From Schlesneria sphaerica (GTDB lineage Bacteria; Planctomycetota; Planctomycetia; Planctomycetales; Planctomycetaceae), in contig NZ_CP172346.1 of NCBI RefSeq assembly GCF_044336245.1, positions 4,526,001 through 4,590,000 on the forward strand: DNA of 64,000 bases, in the 5' to 3' direction. The notes under the pieces were generated by a model that searched no databases, was not told where the DNA came from, and saw nothing but the letters and a program-made list of their open reading frames with translations. Shown here piece by piece: positions 9,156 to 17,874 of this stretch. Positions within the stretch are counted from its first letter, which is position 1; the number at the start of each line of letters is the position of its first letter. The position numbers and the translations under genes are program-made.

Positions 9156-10058
9156 ATGCGATTCTATTACACGGACGAGTTTGTTCTGCCGTTGCCGCCG
9201 ACTCATCGGTTTCCCATGCAGAAGTACACTCTGCTGCGGGAACGGATCATGACGAGCGGAGTGATCACGCACCCACAGCTGATTCGGCCCGCTGCGGCAA
9301 CCGACGAACAGCTATTGCGAGTTCACTCTCCTGAATACCTTCGTCGCGTCGTGACAGGTGAGCTGACCGAGCGGGATCTGAGACGGCTGGGCTTCCCCTG
9401 GTCGCCTGAACTGGTCGAGCGATCTCGCCGATCGTCCGGAGCCACAATCGAAGCCTCTCGCGCTGCGCTCAGCGAAGGGTGTGCTGTAAACCTCGCAGGA
9501 GGGACTCATCATGCTTACCGCGACCGCTGTGAAGGATTTTGTCTGTTTAATGATAGCGTCGTCGCAGCTCGTGAACTGCAGGCGAGCGGGTTGGTTTCGA
9601 ACGTGCTGGTGATTGACTGTGATGTTCATCAAGGGAACGGCACGGCCTCACTAGTGCGGGATGATCCCACGATCTACGCCTTTTCAATCCATAGTGAGCG
9701 GAATTATCCTCAGCCCAAAGAGGTGAGTGATCTGGATATCGGGCTTCCGGACGGAACGGAGGATGCTGAATATCTTGCAGCCCTGCAGTACGGTCTGAAG
9801 ACCATTTTCAGGGAATTCGCGCCGGACATGGCGATCTATCTGGCAGGTGCGGATCCCTATCACGGCGATCGACTTGGTCGACTCGCGTTGTCACTGGACG
9901 GCCTGGGTCAACGTGACCGGATGCTGCTTGAGGCCTGCCGCGAGCGGTCCGTCCCTGTCGCGATTTCCATGGCCGGTGGTTACTGTCCCGACATCAGTCA
10001 AATTGTGGACTGTCATTTTCAGACGGTCACAATTGCTTCCCAACTGTTTGGGTGTTGA
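9156..10058 (+). CDS. Histone deacetylase family protein
   Basis: Zinc-dependent deacetylase of the HDAC/acetoin-utilisation superfamily, with the short single-domain layout (300 aa). GGTHHAYRDR gives the paired histidines His118-His119. IDCDVHQGNGT gives the zinc ligands Asp156 and His158, and the third acidic ligand is in LAGADPYHGDRLG. The late SMAGGY supplies the usual glycines and the active-site tyrosine. Bacterial members act on acetylated lysine, polyamines or similar amides; the substrate cannot be told. It stands alone with no obvious operon partner, and the start ATG has only a weak ribosome-binding site. Confidence 0.92.
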   Translation: MRFYYTDEFVLPLPPTHRFPMQKYTLLRERIMTSGVITHPQLIRPAAATDEQLLRVHSPEYLRRVVTGELTERDLRRLGFPWSPELVERSRRSSGATIEASRAALSEGCAVNLAGGTHHAYRDRCEGFCLFNDSVVAARELQASGLVSNVLVIDCDVHQGNGTASLVRDDPTIYAFSIHSERNYPQPKEVSDLDIGLPDGTEDAEYLAALQYGLKTIFREFAPDMAIYLAGADPYHGDRLGRLALSLDGLGQRDRMLLEACRERSVPVAISMAGGYCPDISQIVDCHFQTVTIASQLFGC

Positions 10059-10210
10059 GATGAGTCGACTGCGGTTACCGATTCTCACCAGTGGACGAGT
10101 ACCGATAACCGCGGGAACCATTTCGTGACTGACCCGCTTCTGGCGAGAAGCCATCTTGTCGACGTTTGCAGTTCGCCGTCACTTTTACATCGCACTGTTG
10201 CTCAACAGAG

Positions 10211-11974
10211 TTACTCGCCGCTGGCGGAAGGCGGTACAGGGGGGCGAACGACCGCTGCGGGTGCGGTGACGGGGCCGAACCGGGAAGCCGGGGTTCTCTC
10301 CTGTGAACGGTTCAGCGTCTGGATGATGGTATGAATCTTTTCGTGGGCCAAGGTCGTTTGTTTAATCAGAAGCGACCGACCGGTTCGATGGATCTCACCG
10401 TTTCCAGACCAGGTATTGCCGATAATCCGGGGCAGCAGATCGACCAGGTCATCGGCTGTCTGCATATCGGCAGTGGTGTACACCCGAAGGGATAGTTCCG
10501 GTTCACTCGGTGGATTCTGGTCCCCGACGTTGAGGCTTCGCACCAGGAGTTCGATCTCGGTTTGCACGTCTTGCGTCTGTGACACCAGAAGATGTTTTGA
10601 CGAGAGGAGGGCGGCGAAACCACCCTCTCCTGAAGTCTCGTACCAGCGCCCCGTCGTGGAGTGGATGAGGATTGCCCCCAATCCTTTTTCGGAGTCCACG
10701 AGCAGGGCGGGTGGAATGTTTGAAATATCATGCAATCGCAGAGTGAGGTGATTCACTGCCACATCTTTTGTGCTGATGACAACCACCCCCTCCTCGACGA
10801 AATAGGCAAGGCGAAGTGGGTCGAGGATCTTGCTCAGTCCGATTCCCAGTGGCAGATCGTTGAGCATGATATTCACTTCCTGATCGGCCGAAATCCCCTC
10901 GTTTGCCAGGGCGGGCCGGTCGAGTCGAATACGAATTCCCGCTTCCTGGGTAATCATCTCGAGAACGGAATTCAGATCACTGTGATCGATTTCCAGAACC
11001 TGTCGTCTGGAGAGGGCCGCGAAGATGGAGTTGTCATCTTCAATTGGATAACCGGATCGGTGAATCGGTATCGACTGGCCGGCGACTGACCCTTCGAGAC
11101 TTTGTTCCAGTGTCTTCAGAAACGCTTCGATCACGAACTGAGCGTGGTAGTGCTGAGTCACGATGAGGAAGCCGGGACTGGTTTCGACCGTTCCCCCTTC
11201 TCCGTCGATGTCCTCCCATTTCATACCGGGAAACTGGCTGATGACCTTGGCCAGCAGCGACTCAACCGACCGGGGACTCATCGGTACGATATCTTCGACG
11301 CCATAAATCCCGGAATTTGCTCCGTTCGTAACTCCTCCGCCCATTCCCACCTGGGCGAGCGTGATGAAATGGATGGCTGCGGAGGGAATATTGAACATGC
11401 CCCCACCACCCCCGATAGCTCCACCACCAAAGCCTCCCATCTCTGCGACCGGGTTTCCAACACCGCGGTGTCGGGCTCGATTTCTCCAGGGGAGTTCCTT
11501 TGAGATCGGATCGAGTAATCCTGAAAGACGGCGAACGTCGTAGACGCGTGTAATTCGGGTTTCCTCGATCTTATCTCTCGAGGAAACTTCAATCACACCA
11601 TCCTTGGCTGTCCAACTGAGCGCGAGTGGTTCCAGCAGGAAATGCAGTGCTTGCCATGTGGTCAGTTCTCCCAGGTGAAGATCAACGCTTTGGTCGGCGT
11701 CGATTCCGGCATCGGCGAGAGATTCGCTGTGAAGGAGAATGTCGCGATCGAGATGCCGTGAAATTCGGCGAATGACGTCGACCAGGGGTTCGTCTTTCAC
11801 GTCGAGTGTGATTCGACGTGAGAGAGACTTGAGCACCTGATGCTCCTGCTCATGTGCCCGTTTGCGAATATCGGCCAGAGTCCGATTGGCCATGTTCGCT
11901 GTTGTCTCTTCAGCGCGACAGACTCCCAGTACTAACTGACAGGCAATGAACGTCAGGCATGTGATAGAGCGCAT
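10211..11974 (-). CDS. Exported protein with two STN-like repeats
   Basis: Signal peptide at residues 1-21 (MRSITCLTFIACQLVLGVCRA). The protein contains an internal duplication: about 55-125 (TLDVKDEPLVDVIRRIS ... LADAGIDADQSV ... EPLALSWTAKDGVIEVSSRD) and about 330-400 (LEIDHSDLNSVLEMIT ... LANEGISADQEV ... DPLRLAYFVEEGVVVISTKD). These resemble the STN/secretin N-terminal fold. Between them is a Gly-rich segment (about residues 180-195). No C-terminal secretin channel domain is apparent, so it is not a complete secretin. A periplasmic or cell-surface binding role is inferred. The product is specific to this lineage as far as I can tell. Confidence 0.8.
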   Translation of the reverse strand: MRSITCLTFIACQLVLGVCRAEETTANMANRTLADIRKRAHEQEHQVLKSLSRRITLDVKDEPLVDVIRRISRHLDRDILLHSESLADAGIDADQSVDLHLGELTTWQALHFLLEPLALSWTAKDGVIEVSSRDKIEETRITRVYDVRRLSGLLDPISKELPWRNRARHRGVGNPVAEMGGFGGGAIGGGGGMFNIPSAAIHFITLAQVGMGGGVTNGANSGIYGVEDIVPMSPRSVESLLAKVISQFPGMKWEDIDGEGGTVETSPGFLIVTQHYHAQFVIEAFLKTLEQSLEGSVAGQSIPIHRSGYPIEDDNSIFAALSRRQVLEIDHSDLNSVLEMITQEAGIRIRLDRPALANEGISADQEVNIMLNDLPLGIGLSKILDPLRLAYFVEEGVVVISTKDVAVNHLTLRLHDISNIPPALLVDSEKGLGAILIHSTTGRWYETSGEGGFAALLSSKHLLVSQTQDVQTEIELLVRSLNVGDQNPPSEPELSLRVYTTADMQTADDLVDLLPRIIGNTWSGNGEIHRTGRSLLIKQTTLAHEKIHTIIQTLNRSQERTPASRFGPVTAPAAVVRPPVPPSASGE

Positions 11975-12700
11975 ATGTTCTTCCTTCAGAAGATGAGAGA
12001 CCTGAGCTTTGGAATGAGGTGATTGTGTGGTCTCAGATTGGGACGGGGCGCGCGATTATACCGCTGGGAGGCTCCCGTCAACACGTGAATCACTTCCCGG
12101 TCGATCCCGCCGAGCGGCTTTTCAGGCAGGGGACTGATCTAAGACGGGGACCCTGTCGAGCAGAGGAAGCGCGGGGCGGGGGTTCGATCCGGCTCGCTCG
12201 ATCAGGGACGCGAATTGTGTCCCGTCAGAAATATCGTCGAGGAAAGCGGGGCATTCGGAGTCGTCAGGTCGGGGCAATCAGGTGAGCTTAATTTCCCTCT
12301 CCGTGTTGAAACGGGGCGTTCTGGGTGAGTTTGTGGATTGGGGTTTTTCGTCCGGCGAATGCTCTTTCGGTCAGGCTCGGGGGCTGCGGATTGAAATAGA
12401 GGATTGAGTCGTCTTTCGAGAGGCCTGCGGGTATGTCGTCGGTACGGGCACCCGATGATGGAACTTCTTCCCGCGCAGGACGATGGGTATGGTGACAGGG
12501 AGAACCTGAAGCGCAATGGGAGTTCCCGTTCCACCGGACGACAACGAGATCGACTCCGCTCCCTGTTCCTGTGCGAGACAAGAATGTCAAGGAATGTCTC
12601 GCAACTGGCCGACAGTTAGATTACGCACAAGGGCCAATGCAATCTCGTACAGTCAAACTGCGATGGTGCACATTTTTTTACTCGCGAACGTGGAGATGCC
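11975..12700. other. Divergent intergenic region, no gene seen
   Basis: About 725 bases between the STN-like gene (leftward) and the sulfotransferase gene (rightward). It should hold both promoters. No convincing coding frame, RNA gene or repeat was recognised. GGAG lies six bases before the rightward GTG start. Confidence 0.45.
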
Positions 12701-13954
12701 GTGCTAACTTACACGGAACCATTGGCCAGTACTGATGTTCAGACGGAACACGACCGAGTGACCAAACCAACGAAACTGCAGCCTCCTTCCCCCTCTCCGA
12801 AAGTGGGGAATGCCGGTGCCAAGTTTGAACCTCAGGGGTTCTTCTGCATGTGGCACGGTTCGTCGTTTGGCAATTGGCTGAAGGTCCTGGCCTCACGCCC
12901 TCCCTTGCACTGGAGTCGGCTTCACAAGCTGATTTCCATCACGGCCCTGAGTGCCATCAACTCGGGCAACAACCTGCTGGAATCAGCGATCTACGGACGC
13001 CAGATCGCACGCCAGACAATCGATCACCCTCCCGTTTTCATTCTGGGGCACTGGCGAAGCGGGACGACGCTGCTGCATAACCTGATGACGCTGGATCCTC
13101 AGTTCACGTTCCCCAACCTGTATGAGGTGATGTTTCCGGGAAACTTTCTGCTGACCGAACGGGTCGTTACGTCTCTGACCAGTCGTATGATTCCGAAGAC
13201 TCGCCCGATGGATAACGTCGAAGCGGGCTTCCATATGCCGCAGGAAGACGAAGTTGCGCTGGTTCTGATGTCGGGCCTGTCGCCTTACCTCATGCTGGCC
13301 CATCCGAACAATCCGTCAAAGTATGAGCGTTTCTTCGAGTTGAATGATCTTCCCAAGGAAGAATTCGAGCGGTGGAAGGAGCGGTTCCTCTACTTTATGA
13401 AGAAACTGACAATCAAGCAGAACAAGCCGATTGTCTTCAAGTCGCCGACGCATACGTTCCGCATCCCGGTGCTGCTCGAAATGTTCCCGGACGCCAAGTT
13501 CGTCTACATCTATCGAGACCCGTACGCCGTCTATAATTCCAGTATGCATCTTCGCAGGACGCTCTTTGCCGAGAACGGCCTGGCCCAAATCAAGATGGAT
13601 GAGGCAATGCAGGAAGATGCCCTGAATTTGTACGTCCATTGTATGGACGCTTACGAGCGGGGCCGAAAGCTCATTCCTCCCGGCAATCTCCACGAGATGC
13701 GTTTTGAGGACCTGGAAGTTGATCCTCTGGGCGAAATGCGGCGCGTCTACGAGGGGTTGAACCTGGATGGTTGGCCCAACCTCGAAGGGGCCATCAGAAA
13801 GCAGTTACCCGAACTGACCCGGTACCGTAAGAACTCGTTCAATATGGATGTGAACCTGATGCGCAAGGTTTACAACCGCTGGAAGTCGTCTTTCGAGCGG
13901 TACGGTTATCCCAGCCGGCTGCCGGAAGAAGAAACGGCCACGATCGACGTCTGA
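12701..13954 (+). CDS. Sulfotransferase family protein
   Basis: Transfers sulfate from PAPS to an unknown acceptor. The 5'-phosphosulfate loop is GHWRSGTT (116-123). The 3'-phosphate-binding segment is YIYRDPYAVYNSS (about 269-281). KSPTHTFRI (248-256) and the C-terminal HEMRFEDLEVDP also fit the family. GTG start at 12701 follows GGAG at six bases. The extra 100 residues before the P-loop are longer than in minimal sulfotransferases and match the bacterial Stf0/PF13469-type layout. No signal peptide is present, so it acts in the cytoplasm or at the inner face of the membrane. No sulfate-activating genes are nearby. Confidence 0.92.
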   Translation: MLTYTEPLASTDVQTEHDRVTKPTKLQPPSPSPKVGNAGAKFEPQGFFCMWHGSSFGNWLKVLASRPPLHWSRLHKLISITALSAINSGNNLLESAIYGRQIARQTIDHPPVFILGHWRSGTTLLHNLMTLDPQFTFPNLYEVMFPGNFLLTERVVTSLTSRMIPKTRPMDNVEAGFHMPQEDEVALVLMSGLSPYLMLAHPNNPSKYERFFELNDLPKEEFERWKERFLYFMKKLTIKQNKPIVFKSPTHTFRIPVLLEMFPDAKFVYIYRDPYAVYNSSMHLRRTLFAENGLAQIKMDEAMQEDALNLYVHCMDAYERGRKLIPPGNLHEMRFEDLEVDPLGEMRRVYEGLNLDGWPNLEGAIRKQLPELTRYRKNSFNMDVNLMRKVYNRWKSSFERYGYPSRLPEEETATIDV

Positions 13955-14328
13955 GTCGCTGGGGCGGAACCCTGCAATCAAGTGGCGAGTCTCGCCCCTC
14001 TGCCACGGTGGGCGGGTGGTCACGCCTGGCAGGACGAGTCTTCTGCATTGCCGATCACAGGACTCGTCGTGGCGTCTGCAGGTGCCAGATGAATTGCGGA
14101 GGATTGCGGACACGGCCACTCTTATTGTGGCTGGGATGCGGAATCTCAGCTACCGGGTACTCCGGTAGCCCGTAAGGGTGGGCTACCGGTCGTTCGCCAG
14201 GGATTTCGATTCGCGGAGTCCACTGAGTCCACTGAGTCCCGGAAGGACTGGGGAGATTCCGGCAGGAATACAGCTTTCATCCTGCCGATGAAAGTCTCGC
14301 TTCAGGACACGTCCCATCAAGCCAAATC
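13955..14328. other. Intergenic region with several inverted repeats
   Basis: Contains GACGAGTC (14033-14040) and GACTCGTC (14061-14068), a possible terminator for the sulfotransferase gene. It also holds the three-part GCTACCGG / CCGGTAGCCC / GGGCTACCGG set listed separately, and a short tandem repeat of GTCCACTGA around 14218-14236. No gene seen. Confidence 0.5.
14149..14189. repeat. Three-segment alternating hairpin
   Basis: GCTACCGG (14149-14156), CCGGTAGCCC (14162-14171) and GGGCTACCGG (14180-14189). The middle segment can pair with either flank, so two hairpins exclude each other. It lies between convergent genes, so a shared terminator or a dispersed repeat is more likely than an attenuator. 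Confidence 0.55.
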
Positions 14329-15180
14329 TCAGATTTGCAGATGCTCCAGGGCATCGACGGGTGACTTCAGGTAGCTGATGTAGAATGGACCGAACTCGGC
14401 GTATTTGGCTGATGCGGTGTCGAATCGCATCGTGTAGACGATCTCCTTGATGTACTCAGGATTTCGTCCCCACAGCGTGACACCCCATTCCCAGTCATCG
14501 AATCCGGTTGAGGCTGTGATGAGCTGGCTGACGCGGCCGGCAAACTTGATCCCGCTTGTCGCATGTTCCGACATCATTGCCGACCGGCTGCTGAACGGTT
14601 CCATATACCAGTTGGCGGAGGGGTGGCGGATCTTGTTCATCGGGTAGAAGCAGGTGACGGGCCAGGCCGGGAAGTCCGGGAACAGGCGCTGCTTGTTCAT
14701 CATCGGCAAACGCTGAGCGTAAGCATTGAGCTTCGCGTTATAGGCGGGATCTTCCACCGACAGCCCTTCGGTTTGTCGCAATTTGGTTCCGTATTGCTCG
14801 ACCGTCGGTACATATTCCGAGACTTCTGTGATCGACACGAACGAATAGGTCGGCTGCAGGACAGAACCGAGTTTCGATGCTCGCACGCCTTGGCAGACCC
14901 CGTCGATCAGCAGTGGATCTGCGTCCATGATCATGAGGCCCAGATCGGCTTTGTGTCCTGAGACAACTGAAGTCTGGAGTCGAGCGGGTGCACCGGGACG
15001 TTCGGGGTCCAGCAGGTGGACCAGTGCCTCACGCCCTTCAGCAATGTCGCTGGCAGAAAGGCCTTGCAGGGCCGCCTGATCAACGCGGTAATAGATGTGC
15101 AGGCAGTGCCAGCCATCAATCAGTTTTGCAGACGGTTCAGGCAATGCAGCGTGTGACGGTGACGGTCGATTCACGAACAA
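14329..15180 (-). CDS. hemQ: Coproheme decarboxylase / heme synthase (chlorite dismutase family)
   Basis: HemQ/ChdC converts coproheme III to heme b with hydrogen peroxide in the coproporphyrin-dependent pathway. Motifs typical of the catalytic domain are CFYPMNKIR, NWYMEPFSSR, SEHATSG with the likely heme-ligand His206, and STGFDDWEWGVTLWGRNP followed by MRFDTASAKYAEFGPFY. Total length of 283 aa equals the usual two ferredoxin-like-domain form. The lack of the chlorite-specific features and the presence of YPM/NWY favour HemQ over a true chlorite dismutase. Transcribed leftward with the small gene upstream (38-base gap). No other heme genes are in the window. Confidence 0.9.
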   Translation of the reverse strand: MFVNRPSPSHAALPEPSAKLIDGWHCLHIYYRVDQAALQGLSASDIAEGREALVHLLDPERPGAPARLQTSVVSGHKADLGLMIMDADPLLIDGVCQGVRASKLGSVLQPTYSFVSITEVSEYVPTVEQYGTKLRQTEGLSVEDPAYNAKLNAYAQRLPMMNKQRLFPDFPAWPVTCFYPMNKIRHPSANWYMEPFSSRSAMMSEHATSGIKFAGRVSQLITASTGFDDWEWGVTLWGRNPEYIKEIVYTMRFDTASAKYAEFGPFYISYLKSPVDALEHLQI

Positions 15181-15218
15181 CTTTCTCGAATGTAGAGGTT
15201 GGAAGAAGGGGACGGTCG

Positions 15219-15590
15219 TTACTCGTCCGGCGGGCCCTGTTCGGGTTTTGGGTAGCCAGTGAAGGCGAGTGGCTTTGACACCTTCGTCAATTCCCCTCGT
15301 TCGAGGGTCCCCAGAATTCCGGTGACAGTCGGATTGGTCGAGAACTCTTTTTTAAGTCTGGCGATCACATCGCTCGAGACCATCCGTTCTCCATTACCGC
15401 CGCCCCCTTCAATGAAGCCTCGCTTCTGATTGAAGACGGCCCAGTAGATGGTGCGATCATGGTTTTTCGCCCCGTCACGACACTTCGTCGCTTCACTTCC
15501 TTTGCCTCGCTGGCCATTCACGCGATACATCACTCGGCTCTCGAAGATGATCGCGATTACGTTCCAGTCTTTCCCGCCAAACAGTCCCAT
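15219..15590 (-). CDS. Small conserved-looking protein of unknown function
   Basis: 123 aa, no signal peptide or membrane segment. It begins MGLFGGKDWNVIAIIFES and contains a Gly-rich segment (FIEGGGGNGERM) and a Pro-rich end. The ATG is preceded by GGGAG at eight bases, supporting real translation. Sits 38 bases upstream of hemQ on the same strand and probably shares its transcript. I do not recognise the family; a role with HemQ would be pure guesswork. Confidence 0.6.
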   Translation of the reverse strand: MGLFGGKDWNVIAIIFESRVMYRVNGQRGKGSEATKCRDGAKNHDRTIYWAVFNQKRGFIEGGGGNGERMVSSDVIARLKKEFSTNPTVTGILGTLERGELTKVSKPLAFTGYPKPEQGPPDE

Positions 15591-15732
15591 GCGGAAGCTC
15601 CCGTCAATGAATCATCACACTCAGATGGCCTGTGACTTTTACCACGTGTTCTGCGAAATCGCCAGAACGCTGGTGATGGGTCGTAGCGCAGTGGGTGCCG
15701 GCAGATTGGTGTCGAACGCGAGGCAGGAGAGC

Positions 15733-16029
15733 TTAGACTTCGCTGCCTGTGGGTTCTGACTTGGGTGGTTCAAACTTCGGAGCAGTCGTTTCGACGCTTT
15801 CGTCACGCGGAGCAGGTCGTGTGATGTTGCTGGTATCGGTGCGATTCGAGTAGAGGTTTGCTTCGACATCGTCTTCGATCCCGCGCAGCCCCTTCTTGAA
15901 CTCGACAACGCCCTTGCCCAGGCTGCGTGCCACTTCGGGCAGCTTCTTGCCGAACAGCAGGAGTGCGATCACTCCCACAAACAACATTTCAGCGGGACCA
16001 AGGCTACCAATGAATGCGAGTGGAAACAT
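15733..16029 (-). CDS. tatA: Twin-arginine translocase subunit TatA/TatE
   Basis: Pore-forming subunit of the Tat pathway, which exports folded proteins such as the twin-arginine DUF1501 protein in this window. From the ATG at 16029 (AAGGA upstream) the product is 98 aa. It has a short N-terminal stretch, a Glu in GPAEMLF, a transmembrane helix (VGVIALLLFG), the FGKKLPEVARSLGKG hinge and an amphipathic helix (VEFKKGLRGIE). The tail is charged and Pro-rich. An ATG at 16059 would add ten residues that do not fit the family. A second TatA lies 65 bases upstream. Confidence 0.93.
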   Translation of the reverse strand: MFPLAFIGSLGPAEMLFVGVIALLLFGKKLPEVARSLGKGVVEFKKGLRGIEDDVEANLYSNRTDTSNITRPAPRDESVETTAPKFEPPKSEPTGSEV

Positions 16030-16094
16030 GTCAGTTTTTCCTTCTTCTCGAAGCCGCAAATACAGAAAAGTCTGGAACGAGGATGAAACCGGGC

Positions 16095-16280
16095 CTACTT
16101 CTTGTTGTCGAGGTTCTCGGTGTTCTCTTCATCATCCTTGAGTCCGGTTTTGAAGGAGGTCACGCTTTGGCCGAGCGACTTCATCACCGACGGCAAGCGG
16201 CTACCGAACAGCACCAGGACGATAATTCCGAAGAAAATCATCTCTCCGGGTCCCAGTAAGGCAAGAGTAGGCACCATCAT
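16095..16280 (-). CDS. tatA: Second TatA/TatE-type subunit
   Basis: 61 aa with the same layout as its downstream neighbour: GPGEMIFFGIIVLVLFGSRLP, then SLGQSVTSFKTGL and an acidic tail. GAGGAG precedes the tandem ATG-ATG start. This is the shorter, leaner copy. Two TatA-like genes in a row suggest duplication with possible division of labour (TatA versus a TatB-like role). Neither TatB nor TatC is adjacent. Confidence 0.93.
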   Translation of the reverse strand: MMVPTLALLGPGEMIFFGIIVLVLFGSRLPSVMKSLGQSVTSFKTGLKDDEENTENLDNKK

Positions 16281-16615
16281 CAGTCTCCTCGAAAAAGCAC
16301 GACCTTATTCAGTCTAATCGGTGAGCCACCGCGAAGGCGGTAGAAAGCTCGTATCTCGCGTATCCGCATGTGCAATACAATATCACGTATGCACTTTTAG
16401 GGGCTATTTCTCGCTCGGAAACATTTTGCCGTGATTTCCAGGGTGGAAATTCATTATCGGAAACAGTCTTCGAGTTCGATCATGACGAACCGGGCACGTT
16501 CCGTAATCGATCCTCTCAGGAATCGATTTGCAATCACGTGTTTCCACTCGGTTCGCCCGCGAGAGAGCAGGAGGGATGAGCGGTACGCCAGATTCTACCC
16601 GCTTCACGAAACGTG

Positions 16616-17293
16616 TCAATCTGGTAGTTCAGGCAGGCCAACCCGCGGACAGTTTTTCAACAGCGGGCACTCCAGACACTTCGGTCGGCGGGCAATGCAG
16701 ATTCGTCGCCCGTGATGGATCAGCCGATGCGAGAAGTTGATCCACTCTTTCTGCGGAACGAATTCCATCAGATCCCGTTCGATTTGTTCGGCCCCTTTAT
16801 TGGAGGTCAGTCCCAGCAGGTAACTGATTCTCGCCACATGGGTGTCGACCACGATTCCGCTGGGAATTCCAAACGCTGTTCCCAACAGGACATTTGCCGT
16901 TTTTCGGCCCACTCCGGGCAGGGCGATCAGTTCTGGCAGGCTCTGCGGTAATTCACCCCCGTAATTTTCCACCACGGCCTGAGCCATTCCAATCAGGTTT
17001 TTCGCCTTGTTCCGGTAGAAGCCCGTCGAATGAATGAGAGCCTCAAGTTCGTCCTGGCGGGCCTGCGCCAGGTCTTCGGCCGACGGGTAGCGGGCGAACA
17101 GGCCGGGTGTCACCAGGTTAACTCTCTCGTCTGTACACTGCGCCGACAGGATCGTGGCCACCAGCAACTGGAAGGGAGAGGCGTGGTTTAACGCACAAAG
17201 TGCCACGGGGTAGGTTTTGGCCAGCGTCCGGATAATCTGTTGGACACGTCGTTGTTCAGTAGGGGTGATTTGTCCGGAAAGTCTTTTTGTCAT
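16616..17293 (-). CDS. nth: Endonuclease III
   Basis: Bifunctional DNA glycosylase/AP lyase that removes oxidised pyrimidines in base excision repair. The helix-hairpin-helix LPGVGRKTANVLLG carries catalytic Lys131, and VVDTHVAR carries Asp150. The C-terminal cluster loop is C-X6-C-X2-C-X5-C (CIARRPKCLECPLLKNC), which binds the [4Fe-4S] cluster. Length of 225 aa is close to the E. coli enzyme plus a short N-terminal extension. Separate from the repair island at the left end of the window; the next gene rightward is divergent. Confidence 0.97.
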   Translation of the reverse strand: MTKRLSGQITPTEQRRVQQIIRTLAKTYPVALCALNHASPFQLLVATILSAQCTDERVNLVTPGLFARYPSAEDLAQARQDELEALIHSTGFYRNKAKNLIGMAQAVVENYGGELPQSLPELIALPGVGRKTANVLLGTAFGIPSGIVVDTHVARISYLLGLTSNKGAEQIERDLMEFVPQKEWINFSHRLIHHGRRICIARRPKCLECPLLKNCPRVGLPELPD

Positions 17294-17463
17294 GGAAAAC
17301 CGCTCTACAAATGCCGCCGTGCGAAAGTTCGTCGTGGAAATTGGCGAGGTGACGCGCCTAGAATTCAGCCTGAGAAATTTGAAACTGGATCGACTTTGCC
17401 GCTGACAGGTTCGCTTAACGAGTCAGACTGGCTGTGTTGTTTCTGTTGTCGAGGCTGTTTTTG

Positions 17464-17874
17464 GTGGGAATCAGGACCGTGATTGATGATCTTCCGGCAC
17501 AGTATCGCGAAGGCGTACGCCTCTTCAATGAAGAGGAATTCTTTGAGTGTCATGACGTGCTCGAAGAATTGTGGGCGGAAACGGTTGGTGACGAGCGAAA
17601 GTTTATTCAGGGATTGATTCAGGCCTCCATCGCACTTTTTCATTTCGGGAACGAAAACTTCGGCGGGGCGAAAAAGCTGTTCTTCGCCGCGACGACCAAA
17701 CTGGATCCCTATGGCGACGAGTACATGGGAATCAAGCTGTCGAACTTCCTGCAGGACTTCCGCGCCTGTTTTCAGGAGTTGATCGACAACACCGAAGCCT
17801 ATCCGACAACGGTCGCGATTCGCGACGAACTGGTCCCCAAAATCGAGTATGTTTCGCAAGGAGCGATCGGATGA
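17464..17874 (+). CDS. DUF309 family protein
   Basis: Small all-helical protein with the family core GVRLFNEEEFFECHDVLEELW and GLIQASIALFHF. The function is not established. The GTG at 17464 is chosen because GAGG stands nine bases upstream; GTG codons at 17434 and 17479 are alternatives, and the farther one would add an unlikely hydrophobic start. Its TGA overlaps the ATG of the Lon-domain gene (ATGA), so the two are translationally coupled. Confidence 0.85.
   Translation: MGIRTVIDDLPAQYREGVRLFNEEEFFECHDVLEELWAETVGDERKFIQGLIQASIALFHFGNENFGGAKKLFFAATTKLDPYGDEYMGIKLSNFLQDFRACFQELIDNTEAYPTTVAIRDELVPKIEYVSQGAIG

Noticed and set aside
17434..17463. Upstream GTG start for the DUF309 gene
   Set aside because: It would add a hydrophobic leader not seen in the family, and a better spaced GAGG serves the GTG at 17464.
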